Assembly: GCA_038503065.1 (NCBI GenBank)
Contig: JBCAMK010000003.1
Span: 1,798,001-1,862,000, forward strand
Direction of reading: 5' to 3'
DNA: 64,000 bases
Source: Paragyromitra xinjiangensis
Taxonomy: Eukaryota > Ascomycota > Pezizomycetes > Pezizales > Discinaceae
Under the pieces are notes generated by a model. That model was not told the origin of the DNA, searched no databases, and saw nothing but the letters and a program-made list of their open reading frames with translations. This document shows positions 52,146 through 64,000 of the stretch, in pieces (positions within the stretch are counted from its first letter, which is position 1; each line of letters begins with the position of its first letter). A program made the position numbers and the translations under genes.

Positions 52146-53267
52146 AGTTTCAGTCCAGAGGGAAATCGGAGAAAAATCTTCAGGGCGAAATTCGAACACT
52201 CGCACAAACAAGGCGGTGAATCTAGAGAACGATTTGACTATTGGGAGTCTGGTATAGAGCGAAGCTTTGGGTGAGCTACTTGGAACTTTGGTGTTGTGGG
52301 AGGTATTGGAGAAGTTTTGGTGTTGAAGGTTCGCGATTCCGCGTTCTGGAGAGCGGCCTGCCTAGCTTATCAACATTTTTTCATTAGCCCGCCGCGTCGG
52401 AGCATGTGTTGAGAATGAACCATGGAACGCCAATTGCTAGGGTGTTCCTACTCAGATGAAAACCTGATGCGCCTTCCTCTTTTTGGCTTGGGGTTGATGG
52501 GTGGTAAGCGACAATTTCGTATCGACATCGCTATCTGACATCTCTATTCCAAGGTTCCGACATGTCGATAACCTGATCATTGTCACCAACGACTTTACGC
52601 ATGCCAAGCAATGGGGAGGGGTTTGTGGTATACGATTGATGCGTGATGTCTTGAGCTGACTAGAGAACTCTTCTTCTGTTCCAGGCAACAACAGGGAGGC
52701 AAAATTCCCAGGAAATATATCCTAACTAAGGTTTCCATCCGCAGAAAGATAAGGGTCACAAAAGCAGGTCGCTGTATGGAGCCATCACCAAGCTTCGGAT
52801 GAAGACCTTCCTGATACAGTCCGTCATCATAAAACAAAATTTTAGTGTGGAAAATTGAAGTATTGGTCCCTTTGCTCCTGGGCAATGGTGAGCCGAGGCC
52901 TAACTTCGTTGCACGTTACTCCACGCCACTCGATTTGCTAGACCCTGTTCGTCATCACCCCTGAGAACCTTGTGTTGTTTTAGTGGTTCACGCTATCAAT
53001 CGCCATCTTGGCACTAAGGACTCCGGGCAACAAGGATTGTTTAGGTACATCCGAGCTGTAAATATTTTTTTAAAAAGAAATTTATCTTTAAGATAAATAA
53101 ACACTTAACGAGGACAAGAAATACATGTAATCATGTCATCTTGACACTGTAAACAATTTTAAAACTGTTAATTCAACGCTGGGGTATCAGCGAACAATTC
53201 ATCGGCCATACTGTCTCACGCATGCTTGTCAGCGAATAAACGTTTAATTGAGGGAACTCTAGTGCCC
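52146..53267. promoter_or_regulatory. permease upstream region
   Basis: About 1.1 kb between the permease start and the 3' end of the reductase. The right part, 53055-53110, is very A/T-rich. No gene is supportable. Confidence 0.45.
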
Positions 53268-54620
53268 TTACCCAGCTGGATACCTATCGCCAGGCAAATT
53301 ATCCACGATCTCGCTCGCCTCGCGAATTTCTTTTATCTCCTCGGGAGTTAACGTAACATTCGCCGCGGCAATATTCTCTTCGAGATATTTGATTTTCTTA
53401 GTCCTAATATAAATGTTAATGACTTTATCTGGTAGTAAATAAAAATGTGGTTTTATTTACCCTGGGATAGGAATTATGTCAGTGCCCTGTGCCAAGAGCC
53501 ATGCAAGTGTCGCCTGGCCTGCGGTAATATTCTTCTTCTTCGCGATTACAGATACTCTATCGACGAGTTCCAAAATCTTTGGGAAGTTTTCCTTAGAGAA
53601 ACGGCTGATCTATATCAAGATTATTGTCTCAGTAAACCATCCATTGGGGTGTTCTTGTTTGAAATTGTACGCACCGCTCTTCTGAAATCGTCTGCGTCAA
53701 GATCATCAAAATTCTTATAAGCACCTGTCAAGATCCCTCTTCCGAGTGGGCTGTACGCAACCACAGAGACACCCAGTTCACGGCACGCGTTGAGGAGTCC
53801 AACCTCTGGACTCTCGATGTCAAGGAAGAAGGGAGAATATTCAACCTGGACTGCACGGATGGGATGAACAGCATAGGCCCGACGTAAGGTATCTGCGCTG
53901 CATTCAGATAGCCCGATGTACTTGATCTTACCCTCTCTATAGAATTTTCGTTAGATATGTTCCCAACAAACAGGTGGAGCATGATGGTGATATACTTGAC
54001 GAGTTCAGCCATAGCCCCCACAGTCACCTCGATAGGAATCTTCTTATCCACACTGACATCCCTCCTAGTCAGATACCAGAAACCATCCCGCGAGATCTAA
54101 CCTATCACTCACCGATGCAAATAGTAAAGATCGATATGATCAGTACCGAGTCTCTTGAGCGATTTTTCACACGCCTCTCTCACATACGCCGGGTCACCAC
54201 TGATACCGAACTCGGTAGATTTGAACTAAACCACTGTCAGTCTACAGCAAGAACAGAAATCCATTCTTCGACCTATTTTGGAATATAGACATACCCCAAA
54301 TTTCGTTGCTAAGAAGATATCATTTCTCTTTCCTGTGCGCTTGAACCACTTGCCAATGAGGTCCTCAGAATCTCCATACACATCTGCTGTATCCCAGTTT
54401 GTAGCCCCGATTTCAGCGGCACGGTCGAGGACTTTGAAGCGGGCTTCGTCGGATTCAATGGCGCCGTAAAAAGCACTGAGACCCTAAGGAAGGTTAGTAT
54501 GAATTGAAAGCTCTAAGAGAGGTAGTCGCAAGGCTAGGACGAAGTAATTACCATCAGCCCGAATCCAATGGCGGTCACTTTAGGGCCGTTCTTGCCAATT
54601 TGTCTGGTTGGAAGCGACAT
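53268..54620 (-). CDS. aldo/keto reductase
   Basis: Seven exons (54620-54552, 54483-54295, 54225-54113, 54052-53996, 53936-53675, 53609-53461, 53403-53268) encode 324 residues, the normal family length. The N-terminus reads [20 protein letters not shown]. The catalytic tetrad is visible: Asp54 and Tyr59 in [12 protein letters not shown], Lys84 in LATKFG and His123 in LYYLHR. The barrel continues with [22 protein letters not shown] and [14 protein letters not shown]. The NADP site includes IPIPGTKK. This subgroup (YakC/pyridoxal reductase-like) reduces small aldehydes or ketones with NADPH in the cytosol; the true substrate is unknown. Six introns of 57-69 bp are dense for the size. A few residues at the C-terminus may lie in an eighth exon, because a GGTAAG donor overlaps the stop. 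Confidence 0.93.
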
Positions 54621-55634
54621 TGTGAAGTTTATCGATTGTATTGCGAAATGTATTGTAAAGTTATATGATTTGAAAGGTCTTTGAGTTTGATGATTGTAGT
54701 GAGTGGTAAAGATGGGAGGAGTGGACTTTATATAACTTGAAGACGAACTAGATACAGTACAGGAGGAATTGACAAAGCAAGAATAATCACAGGTGCATTA
54801 GTGGTGTATCGCCATTGCTGAAGCCTTTGTGGCTTTTGGTGTCTAATCCGGAGTTAAGCCCAGCCTGCTAGCTGCTGCCAAGATCTGAGATATTCCAGGG
54901 CGCAAATGGCATAGATCTATGCTCGGTTATGTGTCTAACACCACCGGTACTGGGAATTCGAAACTGTAGGTGGGGTAGCAGTCCCCAAAAATACGACGGA
55001 ATGATCCAAGGAGCGCATTTTAAGATATCTAGGTACCTAGATTGTGTTACATGATATTACGCTGAAGTGTGGTGAGATGTGCTAGAAAAGTCTACTCTCC
55101 CGGGGCTAACGGGGTTTTAGGGGTATAAAACCTTAGACTCTTCCTCGAACACATTGTGCTTTGGATATCTCAAATGTAACCCTAGCCCTTCCCGCAAGCT
55201 TAAATTCCGAGTGCCATATTTCCATGCTGACTGTGTCTATCAGTAAGATCGTGGCTGACCAATCGGTGTATCTATCTGCCGCGATGTAACATTTGGGAGC
55301 TAACCGACTGGTTTGTTCGCTTGGACTGACTGGAGTTTTGCGTTATTCCCAATCTGCATAGATGCAATATTACACGCACGAGGGGAGCAGCGCATTAGGC
55401 TCGCTTGCCCTGGGTTTCGTGCTGGGGGCCACGTGCAGCCTCAGCCTAGTGATTCACTTGCTTATCTCTAACCTCCCCTAGTATATGTTTGGTAGATTTT
55501 GGTGGTAATGGGTACCTAGACGTTGACGCTAGATGTATTGATCTGCTAGACAGTTAAGAGGCATATATTGTCTTTTTTTTGCTAGTGGGGTATAGGTGAG
55601 GTAGATTGATGAGATATCTTCCATCCTATGTATG

Positions 55635-55664
55635 CCTTTCTTTCTTTCTTTCTTTCTTCCTTCC
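55635..55664. repeat. (CTTT)n microsatellite
   Basis: Five CTTT units followed by CTTCCTTCC, in gene-free DNA. Confidence 0.85.
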
Positions 55665-57960
55665 TGCATCCGGAAGCCATAATACGCCCGTACCAATCAT
55701 GTGATGTGTTTTTATCTCTAGTTAGTTTATGATCTTAACAATTATTCATGATTCATTATCAAAGGATGGCACGTGTAGATAACTGTGAAATCTGTATGAA
55801 TACAGTAGCTAGTACCATAGAGAGCTAGCCCGTTTGGGATGACACAAGCATGGAGGTTTCAATCCGCTAACTCCCGCCCAGCAATACCAAGCTTTTTTTT
55901 ATTGTGGGGACAGCTTGTAGCTTATAAGGGTTTTTGGTTACACGTGTCAATAGCTCTTCATCGACGCCATATCAAGAATTAATCGCGTTATGTCTTGATG
56001 TACTACCCTGGTCTGTTTGTACTAGCAAAAGGCCCCTCATGCTAACGGGTTCGTTGCAGTATCTTCACAGCTACTGCGAGTATGATCTGTGGGGTGCTTC
56101 AAAACTCACTAACATGGTGCTAGGGCTACGTGGGAGGGCACTCATGGAAGCTAGAGCTCGAAATGCAGCAAATTTACCACTTATTCCTTTCACATGGGTG
56201 TTGGCACTGGAAATAGAGTTTGCTTCCACTTGCTTCCACTAGTATTTTCCACAAGATTGATTGGGGGGCTGGGGTACATGCACTTATACGTGTGCTCAAC
56301 ATTGGTCGGATCAATGTCTCAAAAGAAAGGAGAGTTTCAAAAGAGCTTAACCTAGTAGTGAGGTGGGCATCTTCGTGGAGGTTTGTGGAGGTCAATTAAC
56401 TGAGGTATGGGATTTGAAGACTGAAGATACCCTACCGTTGTCATAGGGATAAGTATAGGCTCTAATAGGGTTAAATTTGTTGGCGAAGTAGACAGGCGGG
56501 GTTCATTAAGGTAGGTGTATGTGCTGTATGCTCAAATGTGAGAGAAAGGTTTCGTGATGATACTTGCTGTCTGAATGGGAGGAGCATAGGAAGTTGAAAG
56601 AACGAGAACGACATTAAGATCTTAAGGACTTTAAAGCCTTTGTGATACTTCTTGCTCACTCTTAGATTCCTGCCAAGTGTATTATAGGCAAAAGAGACCT
56701 CAAGTTAATCCCTCAATTGCTCGCTTCTACACTGAGGGCTTTGATCGTGAAACCGAGTGATGTTCTGTGCAACTGTAACTACTGGTGATCAGGCTGAACT
56801 TAGGGCTTCGTGCATATTATTGTAAGCGACGATTTACAAAGGTCTAGTTCTTTCTTATCCTTTTTTTGTGCTAAATTCGAAGTTGTATGGCGTGACCGTA
56901 AGATGTTGCATGCATACCGATATGCTAAAAGGTAAACTTAGCCATATCGATCGTCAACGCTTCTGAAAATTGGTCATAAATTATCGATCGGGCCGGAGGT
57001 AAGCGAGGATTGACATCTAGAACAGTTCGGAAGCTGCCTATTGACTATTCTCCGGTTGAATTCCCTCTTTATCCTCTCCAGAATCCGAGAATAGCAGGTC
57101 AGTCCACAAGAGTTTGTCAGGCTACTCTTACTGTTAGAATATACCTATTCTGCCGTCAAGAGGTTTATAGAGTTTCTTAAGCACCTGTTCTAGCTGTAAT
57201 CTGGCAATGTGATTGCATTTCAAGAAATTCCTGAATGGATTGTCTTCATCGTGATATCCCCTATGGTGGTGTGGAAAAGTGATATTTTTGGTGAGACATA
57301 ATAGACCCCTAAATTTAAATTAAACGTCTCTAGCACACGGTATCAGGTGAAACTATATGCGTGCTTCCCCACATCAGATGGGGAAATAAAGACGTTGGCC
57401 ATGGGACAGGATAAAGTTTCATCGCCTATACCAAGATCCTAGTCTTATAACGGCACCTCCTTGAATCCCGCAGGTGAGATGCAGCTACCCGGAAGTTAAA
57501 GTAAAGTTCACTAAACGTACCAAATATGTGGGGTATAGATGACAGGGATAATATACTCCGCATTATTAAGTATCGGCCTTCGAGATTCGGATGAAAGCAC
57601 ATCATCCAACTAGAGTTTTTGCTCACCTAGGCCTGTCAAGGACATTAAGTTGGCGAACCCCACAGTTTCCACGAAGAAACTGGAGCTTCTCCCCGAATCT
57701 CCGTGGAGAATCAGGCTTACAGTCCCGGGTTCGAGGTTTCGGCACTCTGCTGTCGGTAGTCCTGCCTAATTTTTGTTTTTTTAACCCCAAATTGTATACG
57801 TATGCTTGGCATTTACTGGATAAAGGGGAGGCTAAATTTACTTTCCGGGGTTCTATCCCGATCTAACATATGCATAACATGCCTTACCGTTCAGGGGCTT
57901 AGGTACAAATAAGATTTTATGTGTGGGGATTTGATATAGAGTACAATGTCTTTTAATCCA

Positions 57961-58092
57961 TATCCTGCTTAAATCTCCGATTTTGTATCGAGGGTTAATC
58001 TGGCGACATCCGAATAGGCTGTTATCACCAGTTACTGAATCCTATTTACTGTTCCTGCGCCATGCTCAGCTGTATCCTGCTAAAATCTCCGG
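57961..58092. repeat. spaced direct repeat pair
   Basis: ATCCTGCTTAAATCTCCG near 57962 and ATCCTGCTAAAATCTCCG near 58075 differ at one position and are about 113 bp apart. Their origin is unknown. Confidence 0.6.
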
Positions 58093-58647
58093 GCCTACTT
58101 CGCAGTACTCCACATTCCTGGGGACGATTCTGAATGTGGGGAAATTTTGCCAAAATCTATCACCGAAGTTTTATAGGCCATGTGGTTGTTTAAGCAATAG
58201 GCTAATTCGGAGAATTACGATGATCTCCCTCTTAAAGGCATCTTGAAGAAAAACTGCCATGTCACATCCAAACGGGGAAGCAATACGAACGTATTATTAC
58301 TTTACTATAGTTTTGATCAACTTACTGGGCTATGGTGGACGGCGGGCGAACGGGCAAACCCTCAGGAACAGCCCCTTTCCGACCGCAGACCACTTTACAC
58401 TCGGGGAAAGTAGTAAATAGTTCCGCCAAATTCCTTGTCTATCACGTCAGTTCTGTCAAAATACTCCGAGCTGTGCTATAGCTAGTGTTAACTTCACGGA
58501 AATCTACAGGCTGGATTAAACCGAGTTACTATAAACTAAAAGTTATATAAACCTTCAATGTTCCCTAACATCTCAGAATCTCATCACTACCATCTCGGCC
58601 ATCAGTCTTTCCTCTAACATCGGTTTATCACCTTAGGCATTTTCACT

Positions 58648-59877
58648 ATGAAGACCATCTCTGTTCTTGCCGTTCTTTTGGCTCCCGCGGCCGTTCTGGG
58701 TCTGCTGGATCCAAAAATTAAAGCCAAGGGGAAGAAGTACTACGGTTCGATCGCAGATCCCAACACTTTGTCAAACAGCAATATTCAGACTATCCTTAAA
58801 TCCGATTTTGGAGCGATCACACCAGAGAACAGCTTGAAGTGGGATGCCACTGAACGTGGGTCCACATCGCCCATCGATGATTTTAACTTGGACTGCCTCT
58901 AACTTTTGTTTGTAGCGTCCCGTGGAAACTTCAATTTTGGCAATGCCGACCAAACCTTCAACTTCGCTACTAGCAACGGACGTCTTTTCCGTGGACACAC
59001 CTTGGGTAAGCACATGCAAGGTACTGAGTTACAGGTTGAGAAGCTATGCTTACTAGGTTGCCTCTAGTCTGGCACTCCCAACTCCCATCATGGGTCTCAA
59101 GTTACAGAGATACAGCTACCTTGACCTCGATCATTCAAAACCACGTCACGACCCTCGTAAGCCGCTATAAGGGAAAGGTCTATGCTTGGGTATGTTTTTT
59201 AGGGCTCCGATTGGGGGTGACAGAACCTAACGAAAATACATTAACAGGATGTTGTCAACGAGATCTTTGATGACAGCGGTAACTTCCGTCAATCCGTCTT
59301 CTATCAAGTCCTCGGCGAGAACTTCGTCGACATTGCCTTCAGGGCTGCGCGTGCAGCAGACCCGGCAGCGAAGCTATACATCAATGACTACAATCTTGAT
59401 GGCCCTGGCAATAAAATCAACCAGCTCGTCGCCCTTGTCAATAGATTGAAGTCTCGTGGTGTCCCAATCGACGGTATCGGCTCGCAGGCGCACTTGATTC
59501 TCGGTCAAGTTGGCGGTGTTCAAGCCCAACTGCAAGTACTTGCTAATACCGGCTTGGATGTTGCTATCACCGAGCTCGATATCCGTATTCCCAAGCCAGT
59601 CACAGCCGCAAAGCTGTCGCAGCAACAGACTGACTACAACACCGTTACCAAGGCTTGTTTGAATGTCCCTAAATGTGTCGGGATTACCGTGTGGGGTGTT
59701 AGCGACGGGGTATGTTAAGGATCTCCTGGGTTTACGTGAAATGTGTAACTGAAGCTGACAACAATATAGTACTCCTGGGTCGATAGCACCTTCCCAACTT
59801 ACGATTCTCCACTCCTGTGGGATGATAACTTTGTCAGGAAGCCTGCTTACACTGGCGTCGATACCGCTTTGAATTAG
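58648..59877 (+). CDS. secreted GH10 endo-1,4-beta-xylanase
   Basis: Five exons (58648-58855, 58916-59005, 59068-59189, 59248-59709, 59770-59877) encode 329 residues. A signal peptide covers about 1-18 ([18 protein letters not shown]). The GH10 barrel motifs follow: [38 protein letters not shown], the acid/base Glu145 in [26 protein letters not shown], the nucleophile Glu249 in ITELDIR, and VWGVSDGYSWV. There is no carbohydrate-binding module. The enzyme cuts the xylan backbone outside the cell during plant biomass breakdown. Upstream is a TATATAAA box about 105 bases before the start. The gene sits alone between long gene-free stretches. Confidence 0.95.
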
Positions 59878-61096
59878 GGTTGCTTCTCTGATCGAGCGTG
59901 GGCCTGCATGCATGGGTAGATTCATGGAGGGAATCAAAAGTTTTGTGACAAGTGATTAAGTTAGGTTTTTAGTCAGCCCTTGTCCCATATCTTTTCAAAA
60001 AAAAAATAGCTGTTTTCACTGCTGGCCAGTGGATGTCTCATGTATTTATTGTTGAGATGAGTGCACGAATGTTGAAATTGAATTAAGAATTCCCGAGTGA
60101 CTATTTGGTGATCCTTATCCTAATCCTTATGTATAGCACGGCACACGCACCATGGTACCAACAGTTACCCCATTGGCAAATTTAGTATGGTTCCAGAAGT
60201 CTAAAATGTAGGTAAAAATAACGAGGGATATAACGCTCTTGGCAGCAGGATTAGGATTGGAAACATAGCGAAGCACGTTAGTCAGTCCAAAATTTTAGCC
60301 ATAGCCCACTTCCGGAATGATACTTTAGAACTGGCTTAGTTGATTGATTGATTTGGGTGCACTCGTATGCAATAACTTGGACTATGGCGATATAGAACTG
60401 GGTGCTTCGAGCAGTTACTCGAATATTGGCTGCTGTTTGACTGTGAAAGGCTGCCAGCAAAATAATTTTGATAGGTAAACATCTCTGCAGAAAGATATAT
60501 ATGGTTAGTAAAGTTAGTTGGGGTCAGCTGGCTTATATAGATTAAATGCACATACGATCAGTCTCAAGGGTGGGATGTGCAGGGTCTCTTGCCGTCTCCA
60601 ATAGAAACTCTGATCTGTTATGGATACACTACACGATTGTTATTTAATCTCAAATGGGGACTCTACGGAAAAGACGGCATCCCAACAGCCTCTCAGAGCT
60701 ATGATATACCTATCAAACATCGTAGCATTGTCATTTACTAGCTTTGTATGCAGGTTTGCGTCTGTTCCTTGCAGTTAAATAATCATGTGTGTTACTCGAT
60801 GCATCCTGCGACCAACCGGCAGCATCCCATATTTTGGTGTGCTTTCTGGGATTCGGTATTTACCAACGATGCGGACCACAAAAAAACAAGCAACGACCCC
60901 ACATTAGGAATAGTAATTATTACCCCGCAAAATAGTAACCACCACCTGAGGAATTCTCCGGCAGCAGAACATAATACTGGGGAAATAAGCATTAGAATAA
61001 ATATGGCCCGATTTCGTCGTCTTTCTTCCCCTCGCTCTTTCTCCTAAAAACCCTCATTAGTCGTTGGTTCCAAAGCCCAGCGCAACGGTGTCAACG
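59878..61096. other. intergenic, no gene seen
   Basis: About 1.2 kb with short frames only and no recognisable motif. The right end is the promoter of the pyroglutamyl peptidase gene. Confidence 0.5.
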
Positions 61097-61983
61097 ATGC
61101 CACCTCCACCAGTGTCTCGTGATGCCTCAAAGCGACCCATCACCGTCTATGTCACTGGCTTCGGAGTACGTTCCCCTCATTCCCCCCCCCCAGAAAAGAG
61201 AAGAAGGAAACTAATATGCCATCAACCGATACAGCCATTCAGAAAATTCACGACAAATCCTTCTTGGGAAATAGCTGCTTCCTTCCTTCCCTCTACTCAG
61301 ATCTCCTCGGATATCTACAAAATCAATATAGTCCCGCACCCTGAATTCGTCAGAGTCGCTTACCAAACCGTCGACACTCTCATTCCACAAATCCATGCGC
61401 AGGAGAAATTCGACTACATCCTCCACATTGGCGTCGGGCTGCCTGGTGGCTATGAGATCGAGACGGTTGCCCACGAGAAAGGATATGTCAAGGCTGACGT
61501 CGACGGATTGATTCCCGGTGGAGTACCAGCGGACCCTGAGAAAGAAAAGAAGAACGGAAGTGGGGACACGGGCAAAGATAATACCACCGAGACGGATGGT
61601 GGGGAGATTTATAGGACTGAGTTGGACGTTGATGGTATATGCAGTATGATAGACGCATGCCGGATTATAGTACGTTCCTTGTCTCCATAAATGTATGCAG
61701 TCATCACTTTTGGTACTTACACAAGAAACAGCCGAAGGAGACGCCCTTGTCCCCGGTGGACGTCAAAAAGTCTAGCGATGCTGGCCGTTACATGTGTGAA
61801 TACATATTCCGTACGTCTCTGCGCTGCGCTACAGACTCAACGCGGAGAGTCTTGTTTGTGCATGTGCCTCCTGAGGACGAACCGTATAGTATTGAGACTG
61901 GCAAGAAATTTCTCGAGAAGCTCATTATTGCATATGTCACAGAGGGAGAGAGATTGCGGAAAGAGCGAGAGGGGGAACTTTGA
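61097..61983 (+). CDS. pyroglutamyl peptidase type I (peptidase C15)
   Basis: Three exons (61097-61165, 61235-61669, 61732-61983) encode 251 residues. The N-terminus reads VYVTGFGPFRKFTTNPSWE, the family start. The catalytic residues can be placed: Glu in GGYEIETVAHEKGY (97 or 99), Cys190 in AGRYMCEYIF and His212 in VLFVHVPPEDEP. The enzyme removes N-terminal pyroglutamate from peptides in the cytosol. An insertion rich in Lys, Gly and Thr (KEKKNGSGDTGKDNTTETDG, about 130-150) separates the Glu and Cys regions, as in fungal members. The ATG at 61097 is the only one in frame before the motif. Introns are 69 and 62 bp. Confidence 0.92.
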
Positions 61984-62681
61984 TGAGTGGTGTTCATTCG
62001 CCTAAGGCAATTATCTATTTTATACTACGCAGATTAATGTTTGTTTGCTTATTTTTACTTATACTGCTTGTGCCTAATAAAATCCAAGACACATTCCCTA
62101 AATTGGACGGTGGGAGATGCCTTTATGTTATATTTAAGGCTATAAGGGTTTGTGTGCTGTAGGACTTCTTGCCAGCCTTGGATCTACCGGTAAAGGAGCT
62201 ATTCCCCTGGACATAAATTTTGCAGTACATGACCCGAATTAATAGACCCAACAATTCTAACTACGCCTACGCAAAAGGTCGAAAAGTTAGAGTAGGGGTT
62301 TCGAGTTTACACCGTTGAGTGAATAAAATGACAGTGCTGAGCCATTTTGACGAGTGGCAGGGGAACAACTTGTTAGGAGAAAAGAGCAGGAGTAGGCTGA
62401 TCGAACGAAAGTCGTTGCTAGAGGAAGGTGATATGGACGATCGTTGGTGGAGCAGACTTGGCGGAGCGAGTTGCATGTGCGGCTCTTTCAGCCTGCAGGC
62501 GTTTCTGAATGGGCACTCTGGGGAAGGCCGCACACCAACCCTAGGAAGCGGTAACTGCCGATGAATACTTCTGAAAATTGAGCCGCATCATTTCGCGTCT
62601 GCGAGGATCAAATGCACCAGATTCATGTAAATCTCATTCCCTTTAAAAATCTACAATTAAAAAACACTATCCCCACCCCAC
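61984..62681. other. intergenic, convergent 3' regions
   Basis: About 700 bases between the convergent peptidase and dehydratase genes. No supportable feature. Confidence 0.5.
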
Positions 62682-63940
62682 CTATTTCTCAGTAACATAT
62701 AAATCGACATACTGATCCACATCCAACTCTTTAACACTATCCAGCTTCTCGCTAGCCTTGATAATCTTCTCTGTCCTCTCCTTTCCAAGGTGCCCCGAAA
62801 CGTGTCTCTCAAACTTCTCTAGTAGCAAAGGAATACCCTCCTCACGCCTGAACTTGTGACCAACAGGGTACTCAATCGCGACCTCGTCGAGGACTGTTCC
62901 GTCCTTGAGTGTGATCAAGATAGCGTTACCGATGCTCCTCTTATCTGGTGCATGGTACTCTAGCGAGTATGTTTTGTCCTCTACACAATCCATCTTTGCT
63001 CTCAGCTCGTCAATGCGTGGGTCTGCCGCAACTTCGTCTACATAATCTTGAGCTGTGAGACGGCCGTAGATAAGGGGTACGGCAACCATGTACTGGATAC
63101 AGTGATCACGATCGGCGTAGTTGTTCAGTGGGCCTTTCTTATCGATAATCCTGATAGCGGCCTCTTGTGTCCTGATACGGATATGTTCGATGTCGTCGGT
63201 AGTCTTGTCGAGACGCTTCAGCTCGTTGTGGAGGATCATGGCAGCCTCACAAGCTGTCTGGGAGTGGAATTCTGCAGGGTAGGAGATCTTGAAGAGAACA
63301 TTCTCCATCACATAGGAGCCATATGGACGTTGGAACTTGAATCCCTCTGATTTGAAAAGGACGTCGTAGAAACCCCAGGTCTTAGCAGTGAGTACGGAGG
63401 GGATCCCGCCAACACCGTTTTTGACCATCAATGCTAGGTTTACAGCACGTGAGCAAGCATCACCTGCAGCCCACGATTTGCGAGACATGGTGTTGGGAAC
63501 ATGGCGGTAAGTGCGGAGTGACTGGCCATCAACCCATGCTTGTGAGACAGCATCAATAGTTTGCTCACGGTTCAGTCCCAGGAGCTTGGACACGACTGCA
63601 GTGGTAGCGACCTTGACTAGGACAACGTGGTCAAGACCAACACGATTGAAGGAGTTTTCCAGGGCAAGGCAGCCCTGGATTTCGTGTGCCTTGATCATAG
63701 CTTCCAGGACGTCTTTAATCTTGGGTGCGGGGAGACCCTTGGCCTTGTTGGTACGAGCAAGCCAGTCTGCTACAGCGAGGATACCACCAAGGTTGTCCGA
63801 GGGATGACCCCACTCAGCAGCGAGCCAGCAGTCATTGTAGTCGAGCCAGCGGATAGCAGTGCCAATGTTGAAAGCTCCCCTAATGGGGTCGAGTTGATAG
63901 GGAGTTCCAGGAACTTTGGTACCATTTGGAACAACGGTGC
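62682..63940 (-). CDS. 2-methylcitrate dehydratase (PrpD/Pdh1), 5' part beyond window
   Basis: The last exon, 63940-62682, encodes 419 residues after an acceptor TATAG; at least one earlier exon lies beyond the right edge. MmgE/PrpD family features are GAFNIGTAIRWLDYNDCW, EWGHPSDNLGGILAVADW, LDHVVLVKVATTAVVSKLLG, RSYGSYVMENVLFKISYPAE-like core (here starting RPYGSYVM), FHSQTACEAAM and NNYADRDHCIQYMVAVPLI. The end is DVDQYVDLYVTEK. The enzyme dehydrates 2-methylcitrate to 2-methyl-cis-aconitate in mitochondria, step two of the methylcitrate cycle. The length and motifs fit the eukaryotic Pdh1 group. An immune-responsive cis-aconitate decarboxylase is a distant relative of the same fold, but the long conserved matches favour the dehydratase. 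Confidence 0.9.
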
Positions 63941-64000
63941 CTATATTTGTGATTTAAGATGTTAGTTCCATTGAAACTTAGATGATAAACAGAGAGATAT

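Larger units (their letters stand above)
54621..58647. other. 4-kb gene-poor block
   Basis: No supportable gene. It contains a (CTTT)n microsatellite, a pair of near-identical 17-18-base direct repeats near 57961 and 58074 (ATCCTGCT-AAATCTCCG) and an 8-bp hairpin CCACATTC/GAATGTGG at about 58109-58138. The last 150 bases (58500-58647) are the xylanase promoter and leader, with a TATATAAAC element about 105 bases before the ATG. Confidence 0.5.

Noticed and set aside
57650..57760. Possible tRNA (GGGTTCGAGG T-arm-like string)
   Set aside because: The surrounding bases do not form acceptor, D or anticodon stems.

Overview
The window is nuclear DNA from a filamentous ascomycete (Pezizomycotina). 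The evidence is 45-120 bp spliceosomal introns with GTRNGT donors and CTAAC/CTGAC-like branch sites in almost every gene, a Zn2Cys6 factor of the fungal_trans_2 type, a GH76 Dfg5-like wall mannosidase, a fused ARG5,6 protein and a secreted GH10 xylanase. The class cannot be fixed from sequence alone. I rebuilt 22 protein loci (19 apparently intact, 1 cut by the window edge, 2 decayed). Splice junctions were chosen to keep frame and family motifs, so they are predictions.

Layout. 1-12 kb is a conserved housekeeping block: an Ivy1-like I-BAR protein (-) divergent from acyl-protein thioesterase 1 (+), a small 85-residue protein (-), then NAC beta (+), an Oca5-like TBC protein (+) and NAC alpha (+). 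12-15.7 kb holds a broken heme-oxygenase-like diiron oxidase gene and an empty stretch. 15.7-25.8 kb is a run of minus-strand genes: MFS transporter, mitochondrial 2-methylisocitrate lyase, a membrane-anchored pepsin-like protein that has lost catalytic residues, and a GH76 mannosidase. 28.6-36.2 kb has three plus-strand genes: synaptobrevin, ARG5,6 and 2-methylcitrate synthase. 36.6-43.8 kb has a triple H-type lectin, a frameshifted EutQ-like cupin and a Zn2Cys6 regulator, all minus. 43.8-60 kb is gene-poor and carries only accessory genes: an APC permease, an aldo/keto reductase and a xylanase. 61-64 kb has a pyroglutamyl peptidase and the 3' part of 2-methylcitrate dehydratase, which runs off the right edge.

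How the genes fit together. The most notable point is that all three dedicated enzymes of the methylcitrate cycle for propionyl-CoA disposal (synthase, dehydratase, lyase) lie within about 46 kb, interleaved with unrelated genes. Both subunits of the nascent-polypeptide-associated complex are also within 6 kb of each other. Several long exons show abrupt switches of strand composition (C/A-rich to G/T-rich on the coding strand) every few hundred bases, which annotation does not explain. No tRNA, rRNA, CRISPR array or intact transposon was recognised.
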